Shown here piece by piece: positions 34,430 through 43,618 of a stretch of DNA of 64,000 bases. The notes beneath the pieces were generated by a model. The model ran no database searches and was not told where the DNA came from. It was given only the letters and a program-made list of their open reading frames with translations. How positions within the stretch are numbered: position 1 is the first letter of the stretch; every line of letters starts with the position of its first letter. Where the stretch lies: positions 47,609-111,608 of the forward strand of contig NZ_FMCR01000011.1 in the NCBI RefSeq assembly GCF_900091575.1, written 5' to 3'. This stretch comes from Micromonospora saelicesensis. Its GTDB lineage: Bacteria; Actinomycetota; Actinomycetes; Mycobacteriales; Micromonosporaceae. The translations under genes were made by a program, and so were the position numbers.

Positions 34430-34472
34430 GGCTAAGCGGGCCGGGACCCGGAGGTCCGCGGCCCGCTTAGCC
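34430..34472 (-). terminator. Intrinsic terminator between rpmA and obg
   Basis: GGCTAAGCGGGCC pairs with GGCCCGCTTAGCC (13 bp, 17-nt loop). On the minus strand it is followed by TTTTT (34425-34429), a textbook intrinsic terminator 7 bp after the rpmA stop. Confidence 0.92.
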
Positions 34473-34478
34473 CGAGAA

Positions 34479-34733
34479 CTACTGCTGCGGAACGATGCTG
34501 ACGGTCTTGCGACCGCGCTTGGTGCCGAACAGGACCGAACCGGCGGACAGCGCGAACAGCGTGTCGTCGCCGCCACGGCCGACCAGGTCACCGGGGTGGA
34601 ACTTGGTGCCACGCTGCCGGATGATGATCTCACCGGCGCTGACGACCTGACCACCGAAGCGCTTCACGCCGAGTCGCTGGGCCGCGGAGTCACGACCGTT
34701 ACGCGAGCTGGACGCACCCTTTTTGTGAGCCAT
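34479..34733 (-). CDS. rpmA: 50S ribosomal protein L27
   Basis: 84 residues, MAHKKGASSSRNGRDSAAQRLGVKRFGG at the start and GTKFHPGDLVGRGGDDTLFAL following. The flexible N-terminal tail near the peptidyl-transferase centre begins directly with MAHKKG, so no processed extension as in Firmicutes. It lies 11 bp after rplU. Confidence 0.97.
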   Translation of the reverse strand: MAHKKGASSSRNGRDSAAQRLGVKRFGGQVVSAGEIIIRQRGTKFHPGDLVGRGGDDTLFALSAGSVLFGTKRGRKTVSIVPQQ

Positions 34734-34744
34734 TGGAGGACGAC

Positions 34745-35059
34745 CTACTTCCCGCTGGAGATGCCGGTCACCTTGACCTGGGTCAACGGCTGGCGGTGAC
34801 CCTGGCGCTTGTGGTAGCCAGTCTTGTTCTTGAACTTGTGGATCCGGATCTTCGGGCCCTTGGTGTGCGCGGCGATTTCGCCGGACACCGCGACCTCGGC
34901 AAGCTTCGCCGCGTCGGTCACCAGGTCGTCACCGTCGACGAGGAGCACCGCGGTGAGCTTCACCGCGTCACCGGGGGCACCGGTGAGCTTCTCGACCTCG
35001 ATCACGTCGCCCTCGGCGACCTTGTACTGCTTGCCGCCGGTCTTGACGATCGCGTACAT
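34745..35059 (-). CDS. rplU: 50S ribosomal protein L21
   Basis: 104 residues, MYAIVKTGGKQYKVAEGDVIEVEKL and the C-terminal signature FKNKTGYHKRQGHRQPLTQVKV. ATG 35059, with GGGAG about 10 nt before it. First gene of the rplU-rpmA unit; the 166 bp upstream to 35225 should hold its promoter, but I see no clear hexamers. Confidence 0.97.
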   Translation of the reverse strand: MYAIVKTGGKQYKVAEGDVIEVEKLTGAPGDAVKLTAVLLVDGDDLVTDAAKLAEVAVSGEIAAHTKGPKIRIHKFKNKTGYHKRQGHRQPLTQVKVTGISSGK

Positions 35060-35225
35060 CGGAGGCGGACTCCCTGTCGTTGAGGCTGCTGGCGGTCGTT
35101 CCCGCAGCGGCTCGCCGGGTAGCAGTGCACGGCGGCGCGGGCACACGGGAACTCGGCACACCAAAGGTGGGCCGCAGGCAAGAGTACGCCATCGCTGGCC
35201 CGGACCCCAAACCGGCCCGCCCTGG

Positions 35226-35726
35226 TCAGCGCGCGCAGAGCTGGTCGAGGCGCTGCTGGAGCCGGTCGAGTTCGGTCTCGTCGATCGACTCGACGTCGGC
35301 ACCGAGCGCGGAAACCTCGGTGCCGAGGTCGGTGAGCAGCGTCTTGAGCTGCGGATCGTCGGTCCGCTCCGACTGCTCCCGCAGCACGGTCCGCCAGGTC
35401 GCCAGCGCCGCCTCGGCCCGTCCCCGGGCGGCCTCGGCCGTGCGGCTGTCCCCGGCGCCCACCGCCGCGAGCATCTGACCCAGTTCCGCCACGTACGTCC
35501 GGACGGCAGTGGTGCTGGCCTCCTGCGCGGCGGCGCAGACCTGGGTGGCGTTGCCGCCCGTCACACCGTTGCTGGCCGCCACACCGCTGCTGGCCGGCAT
35601 GCCGGTCGGGCCGGGAGGAGTGCCCGCCGCCGCCGGGCCAGCGCCATCGCCGGTCCCACCGGTCGAGCAGCCGGCCGCGCCGGAGAGCATGGTGAGCAGC
35701 GCGGTGACCGCGAGCAGACGGCGCAT
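35226..35726 (-). CDS. Small lipoprotein of unknown function
   Basis: 166 residues. Signal peptide MRRLLAVTALLTMLSGAAGC with lipobox SGAAGC (Cys20), then a Gly/Pro/Thr-rich linker and a helical domain with CAAAQEASTTAVRTYVAELGQML and ELDRLQQRLDQLC; two cysteines (about 78 and 164) could form a disulfide. AGGAGAAGAAG precedes ATG 35726. It lies between the rne terminator and rplU and is common in this position in related genomes as far as I recall; function unknown. Confidence 0.82.
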   Translation of the reverse strand: MRRLLAVTALLTMLSGAAGCSTGGTGDGAGPAAAGTPPGPTGMPASSGVAASNGVTGGNATQVCAAAQEASTTAVRTYVAELGQMLAAVGAGDSRTAEAARGRAEAALATWRTVLREQSERTDDPQLKTLLTDLGTEVSALGADVESIDETELDRLQQRLDQLCAR

Positions 35727-35777
35727 CTTCTTCTCCTGACCTGGGACGGCCGATCGAGGGCCGGGTGGCCGCAACGG

Positions 35778-35818
35778 CGAGGTCCCTCCCCCGTCACTTT
35801 GCCGGGAGAGGGACCTCG
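35778..35818 (-). terminator. Intrinsic terminator of rne
   Basis: CGAGGTCCCTC and its exact complement (11 bp) flank a loop that can pair further through CCC/GGG. It lies 24 bp after the rne stop. Confidence 0.85.
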
Positions 35819-35842
35819 TCAAACACGTGGCCGGTCAGGCGC

Positions 35843-38800
35843 TCAGGGGCGGGTCCGCCGACGGGCGCCACCGCGACGCGACCGGCGACGGCCGCCACCA
35901 CCCTCGCTGGTCTCCTCGTCGCCCTCACCGTCGGCGAGTGCGTCCGGGTCGTCCGCCGCGGCCAGGCGAGCCGACTCGCCCTGCTGAGCGTCGGAGATCG
36001 CCGGTGCGGCGGCGGTGTCCGACTCGTAGCGGGACAGGTCGTAGCCCATGGTGTCCTGGTAGTCGGCGTCCGGCTCGGCCGACGTGTCGGTGTCGACGAC
36101 CTCGACCGCGGTCCGCTCGGCCGCAGCCGGGGCGTTCTTGCGCGCCCGGCGGCGGGACGAGGTGCCAGCAGCCTCGGCCGCCGGAGCGGGAGCCACCGCC
36201 GAGGCAACCGCCTTGACCTTCTCCCCCGCACCGGCGGGACGCGGCTTCTCCGGCACCGGCTCGGTGTGGATGATGACGCCCCGGCCCTTGCAGCACTCGC
36301 AGGTCTCGCTGAACGCCTCCAGCAGGCCCGCGCCGATCCGCTTACGGGTCATCTGCACCAGGCCGAGCGACGTGATCTCGGTGACCTGGTGCTTGGTGCG
36401 GTCCCGGCCCAGGCACTCGGTGAGCCGGCGCAGCACCAGCTCACGGTTCGACTCCAGCACCATGTCGATGAAGTCGATCACCACGATGCCGCCGATGTCC
36501 CGCAGGCGGAGCTGGCGGACGATTTCCTCCGCCGCCTCCAGGTTGTTGCGGGTGACGGTCTCCTCCAGGTTGCCCCCGGAGCCGGTGTACTTGCCGGTGT
36601 TGACGTCGACGACCGTCATCGCCTCGGTGCGGTCGATCACCAGCGAGCCGCCGGAGGGCAGGAAGACCTTGCGGTCCAGGCCCTTGATGATCTGCTCGTC
36701 GATCCGGTACTCGGCGAAGACGTCGCTCGTGCCGACGTGCCGGCGCACCCGGTCGACCAGGTCCGGGGAGACGTGCGACAGGTACGACTCGACCATGTCG
36801 TACGACTGCTCGCCCTCGATCACCAGCTCGCGGAAGTCCTCGTTGAACAGGTCCCGGACCACCCGGATGACCAGGTCGGGCTCCCCGTACAGCAGCACCG
36901 GAGCGCCACCCTCGGCGGCCTTGGCCTGGATGTCCTCCCACTGCGCCTGGAGCCGCTTGACGTCACGGGCCAGCTCGTCCTCGGTGGCGCCCTCGGCGGC
37001 CGTCCGGACGATCACGCCCGCGCCGTCCGGGACCAGCTTCTTGAGCACGTCCCGCAGCCGCTTGCGCTCGTTGTCCGGAAGCTTCCGGCTGATCCCGGAG
37101 GCGTTGCCGTTGGGCACGTAGACCAGGTGCCGGCCCGAGAGCGCGATGTGGCTGGTCAGCCGTGCGCCCTTGTGCCCGATCGGGTCCTTGGTGACCTGGA
37201 CCAGCACCGAGTCGCCGGAGCGCAGCGCCTGCTCGATCGAGCGGGCCCGCCCCTCCAGCCCGGAGGTGTCCCAGTTGACCTCACCGGCGTACAGCACTGC
37301 GTTGCGGCCCCGACCGACGTCGACGAACGCGGCCTCCATGCTCGGCAGCACGTTCTGCACCTTGCCGAGGTACACGTTGCCGGCCATCGTCCCGGAGGAG
37401 TTGCGGGTGACGTAGTGCTCGACCAGCACGCCGTCCTCCAGGACGGCGATCTGGGTGCGGTCGCCGCGCTGGCGGACCGCCATCACCCGGTCGACGGCCT
37501 CCCGGCGCGCCAGGAACTCCGACTCGCTGAGGATCGGCGGGCGGGTACGGCGCTGCTCCCGACCGTCCCGGCGGCGCTGGCGCTTGGCCTCCAGCCGGGT
37601 CGAGCCGGACACACCCTGCACCTCGTCGACGCTCCGACGCGGCTCGCGGATCTTCACAACGGTCGGCACGCCGTCGTCGGCCGCGCCTCCCTCGGTCTCA
37701 CCGGCGCCACGACGGCGACGGCGGCGACGACGACGGGTCAGGCCGTCCCCACCCTCGGACTCCTCGTCCTCGTCGCTCTCGGCCTCGACCTCGGCGGTCT
37801 CTTCCTCGTCGGCCTGCGCCGCCTCCTCGGACTCCTCGTCCTCGGCGTCGTCGGCCCCGCCCTTGCCCCGGCCCCGGCCGCGGCGACCACGCCGGCGGCG
37901 GCGGCGCGCGGCGGCGCTGTCCTCGTCGTCCTCATCCGCCTCGGCGGCCTCGTCGGCCTCCTCGGTCGGCTCCTCTTCGGCCTCGACGGCCTCGATCGGC
38001 TCCACCGGCTCGACCTCGCGGCGACCACGCCGACGGCGGCGGGACGGCTCGGCGGCCTCTTCGACGGCCGGCTCCTCGGTCGCTGCGGCGGGCTCCACCG
38101 GTCGGGTCACCGGCACGGCGTCCGGCTGGGGTGCCATGAACAGCACGGTGGGCGCGGAGAGCGCGGCACGCCGACGACGGGTACGGGGCTGCTCCGGCTC
38201 GATCTCGGCCGGCTCAGCTGTCACGTTGGAGACGGCCGCACCCGGTGGCACCTCGCCGGAGCGGTCCTGCGCCCCGCTGCTCCAGGCCAGCTCGGCGGCG
38301 GACGTGCTCGGGAGGGCCTCGGAGTCGTTCAGCTCGGCCTCGGCCTCGCGCAGGTCGGACTCCGCCGGCTCCTCGGTGAGGTCCGGCTCCTCGACGACCG
38401 GCTCCTCGACCGCGGGCACCTCGTCGGCGGCGACCGGCTCCTCGGTGGCGGGCGGCTCCTCGACGGCCGCCGGTGTGGCCTTCTTGCGCCGGGTACGGGT
38501 CACCTTGACCGGCGGCACCACCTCGGCCGAGGCCTCCTCCGCAGAGGCGGCGACCAGCGGCTCCTCAGCGGTCGTCTCGACGGGGGTGGCCTTGCGGCGG
38601 CGCCGGGGAGTCTTCGGTGCGACGTCCAGGTCGCCGGAGACCGGGGCGAAGACCTCCGCCTGCGGCGACTCGACGTTGCCGGCGCCACCGGTGGGCGCCT
38701 CGATCGGGGCGTCGGTCTGCTCCGGCTGGTTGAGCGGAGCGGCCCGACGACGGGTCGCCCGGGTGCGCCGCACCGGTGCGGCCGGTTCGGCGGCCTCAGC

Positions 38801-38959
38801 GGGAGCGCTCTCCGCGCCGGCCGGTTCCACCGAGGCCGAACCGACGGCCGTGGTGGAGGTCTCGACGGCGGCGCCGTCGGCCGTGGTGCTCTGGTCGGCG
38901 GACTCACCGGCCGGCTGTGAACCGGTCCGTTCGCCGCCCTCGGGCTCGTTCTCGAGCAT
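35843..38959 (-). CDS. rne: Ribonuclease E/G family protein
   Basis: Major endoribonuclease of RNA decay and rRNA processing, 1038 residues. The first ~470 residues are disordered and alternate acidic Glu/Ala-rich blocks with basic RRRRRGRR patches. The S1 domain starts near 490 (LVEHYVTRNSSGTMAGNVYLGKVQNVLPSMEAAFVDVG). The catalytic DNase I-like region holds GGSLVIDRTEAMTVVDVNTGK, and the zinc-link Cys pair is TCECCKGRG near 885. A short basic tail ends RRSRRGGARRR. The disordered scaffold is on the N-terminal side, as in other actinobacterial RNase E proteins, opposite to Escherichia coli. ATG 38959 follows GGAG. Confidence 0.96.
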   Translation of the reverse strand: MLENEPEGGERTGSQPAGESADQSTTADGAAVETSTTAVGSASVEPAGAESAPAEAAEPAAPVRRTRATRRRAAPLNQPEQTDAPIEAPTGGAGNVESPQAEVFAPVSGDLDVAPKTPRRRRKATPVETTAEEPLVAASAEEASAEVVPPVKVTRTRRKKATPAAVEEPPATEEPVAADEVPAVEEPVVEEPDLTEEPAESDLREAEAELNDSEALPSTSAAELAWSSGAQDRSGEVPPGAAVSNVTAEPAEIEPEQPRTRRRRAALSAPTVLFMAPQPDAVPVTRPVEPAAATEEPAVEEAAEPSRRRRRGRREVEPVEPIEAVEAEEEPTEEADEAAEADEDDEDSAAARRRRRRGRRGRGRGKGGADDAEDEESEEAAQADEEETAEVEAESDEDEESEGGDGLTRRRRRRRRRGAGETEGGAADDGVPTVVKIREPRRSVDEVQGVSGSTRLEAKRQRRRDGREQRRTRPPILSESEFLARREAVDRVMAVRQRGDRTQIAVLEDGVLVEHYVTRNSSGTMAGNVYLGKVQNVLPSMEAAFVDVGRGRNAVLYAGEVNWDTSGLEGRARSIEQALRSGDSVLVQVTKDPIGHKGARLTSHIALSGRHLVYVPNGNASGISRKLPDNERKRLRDVLKKLVPDGAGVIVRTAAEGATEDELARDVKRLQAQWEDIQAKAAEGGAPVLLYGEPDLVIRVVRDLFNEDFRELVIEGEQSYDMVESYLSHVSPDLVDRVRRHVGTSDVFAEYRIDEQIIKGLDRKVFLPSGGSLVIDRTEAMTVVDVNTGKYTGSGGNLEETVTRNNLEAAEEIVRQLRLRDIGGIVVIDFIDMVLESNRELVLRRLTECLGRDRTKHQVTEITSLGLVQMTRKRIGAGLLEAFSETCECCKGRGVIIHTEPVPEKPRPAGAGEKVKAVASAVAPAPAAEAAGTSSRRRARKNAPAAAERTAVEVVDTDTSAEPDADYQDTMGYDLSRYESDTAAAPAISDAQQGESARLAAADDPDALADGEGDEETSEGGGGRRRSRRGGARRRTRP

Positions 38960-39090
38960 GGACGTTCTCCAGTTCTGGCTAGCCCGGGCGCGGGTGAGCG
39001 CTGCCACGCAGGGTCGCCGCAAAAGTGTTTCCGCCGGGCGCGCGTGGTGCGCGACCGCCGAAGTCTGCCTGCCAGAACACCGACCGTCGG

Positions 39091-39903
39091 TCAGTGCCCA
39101 ACGATGGCTGCCCCGTCGCGGTCCGCATCCAACGGATCCACGATCGCACCCTGCGCGGTCAACGTGCCCTGAGCCAGCCGGGTCACCCTCGGCGAAACCG
39201 GCGGCTCCAGGTCGGCCACCACGCGGAGGCCGGAAAGGACGTCATCGGGCCGTACGGACGGGGTGACCTGCCGCACGACCAGTTCGAGTATCGCACACGG
39301 TACGGCCGGCGCCCCGGAAGGCGTCGGCGTAGGCATTTGGACATCGATCGATATCACGGCGGCTCGGGCGTCGAAAGTGCGTCGACCCTGCTTGGTCATC
39401 CGCTCGACCAGCACCTCCTCGGCCGCGACGAAGGCGTCCACCGCGGCGCGCAGCACCGCCGTGTCGACCTCAGGCAACTCGATGTGCCAGTGCGACGCCT
39501 CGATCCGGTCCGGCAGGTTGCCGCCTTCGGCGATCACGGCGTCCAGGACGTCCAGCCCCGGGGAGAGCGCGGCGTCCAACGCGGCACGCAACGCCTCCGG
39601 GTCGACGGCCGTCTGAAGGGCGATTTCCAGGTACTCCGCCTCGCTCGCCACCCCGGTCGGGGCTGCGCTGGCGTAGGAGATCTTCGGGTGCGGGTGGAAA
39701 CCCTGGGAGAAGGCGACCGGCACGGCGGCCCGGCGTAGCGCGCGCTCGAACGCCCGGGCGAAGTCCCGGTGCGAGGTGAATCGCAGCGGCCCGCGCTTGG
39801 CGTACCGGATGCGGACGCGCTGGACGACCGGTGCCTGGCCGCCCTCGGGTTGAGGCTTTCTGGCGATCGTGGGCTCCTCGGGTGTACCTGCGTGTTCGCC
39901 CAT
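39091..39903 (-). CDS. TIGR03936 (DUF2344) radical SAM-associated protein
   Basis: 270 residues with the family pattern VQRVRIRYAKRGPLRFTSHRDFARAFERALRRAAVPVAFSQGFHPHPKISYASAAP. Proteins of this family occur beside, or fused to, TIGR03960 B12-binding radical SAM proteins; the partner is 3.8 kb upstream (43681-45681), separated by the mycosin unit. A role in RNA modification has been guessed because of the fixed neighbourhood with rne, but is unproven. ATG 39903; a longer open frame upstream overlaps the protease gene and was rejected. Confidence 0.93.
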   Translation of the reverse strand: MGEHAGTPEEPTIARKPQPEGGQAPVVQRVRIRYAKRGPLRFTSHRDFARAFERALRRAAVPVAFSQGFHPHPKISYASAAPTGVASEAEYLEIALQTAVDPEALRAALDAALSPGLDVLDAVIAEGGNLPDRIEASHWHIELPEVDTAVLRAAVDAFVAAEEVLVERMTKQGRRTFDARAAVISIDVQMPTPTPSGAPAVPCAILELVVRQVTPSVRPDDVLSGLRVVADLEPPVSPRVTRLAQGTLTAQGAIVDPLDADRDGAAIVGH

Positions 39904-40006
39904 CCTGGCGCAGTGCTCGTGACGGTACCCAACCGGGGCGGCCGGATCGCCCCGGCAGTCGGGGACGAACCGGTCGCCAGGGTCGCGACAACCCGCCACG
40001 AAAGCC

Positions 40007-40046
40007 GGTGGCCGGCCGGTGACGCGGAGGTCACCGGCCGGCCACC
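40007..40046 (-). terminator. Terminator of the mycosin unit
   Basis: Perfect 17-bp stem, GGTGGCCGGCCGGTGAC against its complement, 6-nt loop, 14 bp past the protease stop codon. It isolates the secretion-like unit from the TIGR03936 gene. Confidence 0.9.
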
Positions 40047-40060
40047 ATGATCGGGACCGG

Positions 40061-41470
40061 TTACCGCTCCCTCGGCGGGGCGGGCGGTACCCCGCCCGGC
40101 GGCGGGCCGTAACCGGGGGGCGGGTTGTAGCCCGAGGGCGGGGCGTAACCGGAAGGCGGGGCATACCCGGCAGGAGGGGCGTGGCCGGGTGGGGCCGGGT
40201 AGCCCGGCGGTGGGGCGTAACCCGCGTCAGGCGGCGGGTACCCGCCCTGGGCCGCCCGGTCGAGCACCTCGTCCGGGATGTCGGCGGCCCGGGCCGCCTC
40301 CCGCCGGTACCGACGGCGGTTCCAGATGAGGAAGACCACCAGACCCAGCAGCAACACCAGCACCACGGCGATGCCGATGCCGACCACCATGACCTGCTGG
40401 TCGGTGGGGCCGCCGCGGTCGCCGTGCTGAGTGACGTCGAACTCCTCGTCCGCACCCTCGGCACGGGTCGCGCCCGGATCGGTCGACGCCGCCGCGGCCG
40501 GGTCGAGTAGCGGGTTGGCAGTGACCGGTGGCACGTTCGCGGTCAGCGCCTTCATCGGGTCGATCACCCCGAAGCCGTACTGCGGATCTCGCCCGGACGG
40601 GCCCGCGTCCCGCGCGGTCCGGATGATCCGGTCGATCACGCTCGGAGCGTTGAGGTCGGGGTACTTGGCCCGGATCAGCGCGGCCAGAGCGGAGACGATC
40701 GCACCGGAGTCGGAGGTGCCGTCACCCCAGCCGTAGCCCCCCTCGTTGGTGACGTTGTAAACGCTGTCGCCAGGAGCGGCGACCACCGCCTCCGGCCCCT
40801 GGACGGAGCCGGACCAGAACGCGCCGCCCTTGGTCGTCCCGGTCACCGCGATCACACCAGGGGTGTTGGCCGGGGTTCCGACCGCGACGTGGCCCTTGGC
40901 GGTGTTACCGGCGGAGGCGACCACCACGACGTCACGGTCCAACGCGTACTTGATCGCGTCCCGCTCCACCGGGTTGGCGAGGCCCGGGCCACTAATGGAA
41001 ATGTTGATTACCTTGGCGCCGCCGTCGACGGCCATCCGGACGCCCCGGGCGATCCCCGCGCCCCTGTAGACCCCGTCGTCCTTGCGCATCTTGATGGGCA
41101 GGATCTTCACACCGGGGGCGATGCCGACCACCCCGTCGCCGCTGGGTTTCGCCGCGATGATGCCGGCCATGTGCGTGCCGTGTCCGTCGTCGTCGGACCG
41201 GCCGTCGCCGGAGGTGCCGTAGCTGCGACCACCGGGAAGCACCTGACCGCGCAGATCCGGGTGGCTGGCCTCGACGCCACTGTCGATCACGGCCACGACC
41301 ACGCCCCGCCCGGTCGAGATCTTGTGCACCTGGTCGATCCGGAGCTCGTCCAGATACCACTGCTCGGCCCGTCGGGGCGCGGCGGCCGCCGGTTGAGCGG
41401 CTCCCACCACCAGGAACCCCGCCAGCAGACAGGCGACCACCGGCCTGAGGCTTCCGACGTTCACCCTCAT
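40061..41470 (-). CDS. S8 serine protease, mycosin-like (type VII secretion)
   Basis: 469 residues. Signal peptide to about residue 31 (AAQPAAAAP). Subtilase triad Asp63 (VIDSGV), His97 (DDDGHGTH) and Ser253 (GTSDSG), with oxyanion Asn189 (ASAGN). A C-terminal transmembrane helix near 376-398 (VMVVGIGIAVVLVLLLGLVVFLIW) is followed by a basic patch and a cytoplasmic Pro/Gly/Tyr tail with GYAPPSGY repeats. This layout is that of mycosins, the membrane proteases of ESX systems; the Pro-rich tail is longer than in mycobacterial MycP. No EccB, EccC, EccD or EccE gene is in the window, so it is an orphan here. Confidence 0.92.
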   Translation of the reverse strand: MRVNVGSLRPVVACLLAGFLVVGAAQPAAAAPRRAEQWYLDELRIDQVHKISTGRGVVVAVIDSGVEASHPDLRGQVLPGGRSYGTSGDGRSDDDGHGTHMAGIIAAKPSGDGVVGIAPGVKILPIKMRKDDGVYRGAGIARGVRMAVDGGAKVINISISGPGLANPVERDAIKYALDRDVVVVASAGNTAKGHVAVGTPANTPGVIAVTGTTKGGAFWSGSVQGPEAVVAAPGDSVYNVTNEGGYGWGDGTSDSGAIVSALAALIRAKYPDLNAPSVIDRIIRTARDAGPSGRDPQYGFGVIDPMKALTANVPPVTANPLLDPAAAASTDPGATRAEGADEEFDVTQHGDRGGPTDQQVMVVGIGIAVVLVLLLGLVVFLIWNRRRYRREAARAADIPDEVLDRAAQGGYPPPDAGYAPPPGYPAPPGHAPPAGYAPPSGYAPPSGYNPPPGYGPPPGGVPPAPPRER

Positions 41471-41480
41471 CCGTCCATCC

Positions 41481-42968
41481 TCATCGAAGGACACCCGGGG
41501 ACGCCCCGTCACCAGGGCCCCACGGATCGTCATCCTCAGTCAACCACGACGAGTGCTCGGAGCCGGTGCCGCCACCCTGCCCGGCGCCACCCGCGCCGCC
41601 CATCATGCCGCCGCCCATCATTCCGGCACCGCCGACGCCCGCACCACGCGCGCCGCCCGCCATCCCGGCGCCACCGGCAGCCTGGGCGGTGCGCAACGCG
41701 TTCGCCGCGCTCGTCATCGGCGGCAGCTTTCCGTTGCCGCCACCCACCATGCCGGGGATGCCGCCCACGCCGATCCCGGCACCACCGCCCAGGCCACCGC
41801 CGGCACCGCCGCCGATTCCGCCGGCCGAGCCGACGCCGGCACCGCCGCCGAAACCACCGCCGGCGCCACCGAGGCCGGCGCTGCCGACCCCGCCACCGCC
41901 GATGCCACCGCCCAGGCCACCGACGCCGCTCGGGCTAGCGCCAGCCAGACCGCTGCTGTAGCCGGCGTCGCCGTCCGGGTAGCCCGGGTAACCGGAGCCG
42001 GTTGACGGGGATGTGAGCTGACCGGTGCCGCCGGTGGGCGAGCCATCGCCGATCCCACCGGGCTTGGTCGGGGAGAACGAGTCGACTGTGGACGTCGGAC
42101 CGCCCGTGTCGCCGATGCCCGGCGGCCTGCTGCCGATCGTGGGGCCGCCACCACCGATGTCGGGCTTCCCGCCGAAGTCGCCACCACCGATGTCGGGTCG
42201 CCCCGTTGGCGGAACCCGGGTGTCACGAGTGATGTCGTTGACCTCGGCTCCGGCATCCGGGCCGTTGACGGTGAGCTTGGGGCGCTCCGTGTAGACCGCC
42301 TGGGGCAGCGGGGCCATCGCGGTGTTCGCCGCGTTCTGATTGTCCCGGTACCAGTTGTCCAGGTGGGCTCCGGTGTCCCACCAGCCGCCCCGCTTCTGGT
42401 CGCCGGCCTGGCCGTCGACCTTCATCGTCGCTTCCAGGTCGTCGGCCTTGTCACGGAACGCGCCGTCGGCGTACGAGCCGGGATTGCTCTGGTAGTCCTT
42501 GCGCAGCGCGGCGAGGAACCCCGACGAGCTCTCGCCGTCGCGGGCATCGTCGAGCTCGGTGCCGTTGGGCAGGCTCCACTCGTTGAAGCCGAAGTCGTCC
42601 ATCAGCGGGATCGGGATCGTGGAGACCGACTTGCGGATGTCGCCCTCGATCCGCGTCAACGCGCCACTGACGTTCGTCGCGTCGGTGATGAGATCCTCGA
42701 TCTGCTTGCCGATCTTGCCGAGGTGCTCGCGGTACGCGTCGCCGCCGCTGCCCTTCCAACCGGCGAGCATCCCCGGCAGACCGCCGACGTGCGGGCGTTC
42801 CTGGCCGGTCGCGATCGGGCCGACGAACGAGCGACCGACGAGCGCGTCCCGCAGTTGTTGCAGGCCGCTGGAGAGATTGCTCCAGCCCGCTCCGACCGAT
42901 CCGACCGTCTCCGGGTCCGCGGAGAGCGTCACCTCGCGGACGCACCGCTCCCAGGTTCCTCCAGCCAT
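41481..42968 (-). CDS. Large WXG/PPE-like protein with Gly-rich C-terminal domain
   Basis: 495 residues; ATG 42968 after GAGGGGG. Residues 1-130 are helical, with WSNLSSGLQQLRDALVGRSF and WKGSGGDAYREHLGKIGKQIEDL, the latter holding the W-x-G turn of ESX substrates. A linker rich in Pro/Asp/Gly follows, then a region of about 200 residues dominated by GGGxGGAG repeats, reminiscent of mycobacterial PE_PGRS or PPE proteins, and an acidic end SSWLTEDDDPWG. It is 10 bp upstream of the mycosin gene. I infer a secreted or surface protein of a type VII-like route; the function is unknown. Confidence 0.75.
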   Translation of the reverse strand: MAGGTWERCVREVTLSADPETVGSVGAGWSNLSSGLQQLRDALVGRSFVGPIATGQERPHVGGLPGMLAGWKGSGGDAYREHLGKIGKQIEDLITDATNVSGALTRIEGDIRKSVSTIPIPLMDDFGFNEWSLPNGTELDDARDGESSSGFLAALRKDYQSNPGSYADGAFRDKADDLEATMKVDGQAGDQKRGGWWDTGAHLDNWYRDNQNAANTAMAPLPQAVYTERPKLTVNGPDAGAEVNDITRDTRVPPTGRPDIGGGDFGGKPDIGGGGPTIGSRPPGIGDTGGPTSTVDSFSPTKPGGIGDGSPTGGTGQLTSPSTGSGYPGYPDGDAGYSSGLAGASPSGVGGLGGGIGGGGVGSAGLGGAGGGFGGGAGVGSAGGIGGGAGGGLGGGAGIGVGGIPGMVGGGNGKLPPMTSAANALRTAQAAGGAGMAGGARGAGVGGAGMMGGGMMGGAGGAGQGGGTGSEHSSWLTEDDDPWGPGDGASPGVLR

Positions 42969-42978
42969 GACGTCCCCC

Positions 42979-43419
42979 TCAGGCCGTGTACGGGTAGGTG
43001 GGTGCACCACTGGCGGTGGGCGGTGGCGCCGCCGACTCCAGCAGCCGCTCGATCTCCTTGCCGTTGGCGCCGTTGCGCGCCTCGGTGTCGCGGAACGCCT
43101 TGGCGATCTCCTCGGTGCCCTCCTTCAGCGCGGCGAGCTTCTGGGAGAGCGTCGTGAGGTGCGCTTCCATGTTCGCCGTTGACGTCTCCAGGGCCCGCCA
43201 CTGCATGCGGGCGTCCTCGTACGCGCCGAAGGGAGTGCCGTTCGGGACGGTCTGGGCGTTGTTGCTGTCGCCCTTCATCCGCTCCTTGATGCGTTCCATC
43301 TCGTACTTGATGGTGTCGTCGATGTACTGCCTGAGCCGCTCGACGTACGTGGCGGCGGCGTCCAGGTCCTCGACGCTGACTTGCAGATCGCCGATGCTCG
43401 GCGGCGGGATGCTACCCAT
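42979..43419 (-). CDS. Small helical ESX-associated protein
   Basis: 146 residues, mostly helical and charged: LDAAATYVERLRQYIDDTIKYEMERIKERM, then ARMQWRALETSTANMEAHLTTLSQKLAALKEGTEEIAKAFRDTE and a Pro/Thr end. The pattern of two long helices with a Trp in the turn region recalls WXG100-related proteins. It ends 10 bp before the large Gly-rich protein, giving a three-gene unit with the mycosin. Substrate or partner of that protein is my best guess. Confidence 0.7.
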   Translation of the reverse strand: MGSIPPPSIGDLQVSVEDLDAAATYVERLRQYIDDTIKYEMERIKERMKGDSNNAQTVPNGTPFGAYEDARMQWRALETSTANMEAHLTTLSQKLAALKEGTEEIAKAFRDTEARNGANGKEIERLLESAAPPPTASGAPTYPYTA

Positions 43420-43584
43420 GCGATTCCTCCCCCGTCCCCGACCCGCCGGGTCGGTCCATGTCAGACGCAGCGTATCGAGTCTGACCTAGTCGGGGCAGCC
43501 CCAGCCACCAGCACCTGGTACAGATGGACGCCGATCTCGCGGAAGGCTCGGCGCCGGGCCACCGTACGGCCGACCCCGAACAAC

Positions 43585-43618
43585 GCCAACGGGCCCGCGA
43601 GACGCGGACCCGTTGGGC
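43585..43618 (-). terminator. Terminator of the TIGR03960 gene
   Basis: CCAACGGGCCCGC pairs with GCGGACCCGTTGG with one mismatch around a 5-nt loop, about 65 bp beyond the radical SAM stop. Together with the hairpin at 40007-40046 it brackets the mycosin unit. Between here and 43420 I see no gene; the unit's promoter should lie there. Confidence 0.75.

Noticed and set aside
35765..38920. A 1051-codon open frame on the + strand across rne
   Set aside because: It is antisense to a well-supported RNase E gene, with low-complexity composition and no start signals.
41566..41961. Pro/Ala-rich + strand frames over the Gly-rich protein gene
   Set aside because: They are the complement of GGC-rich codons and have no independent support.
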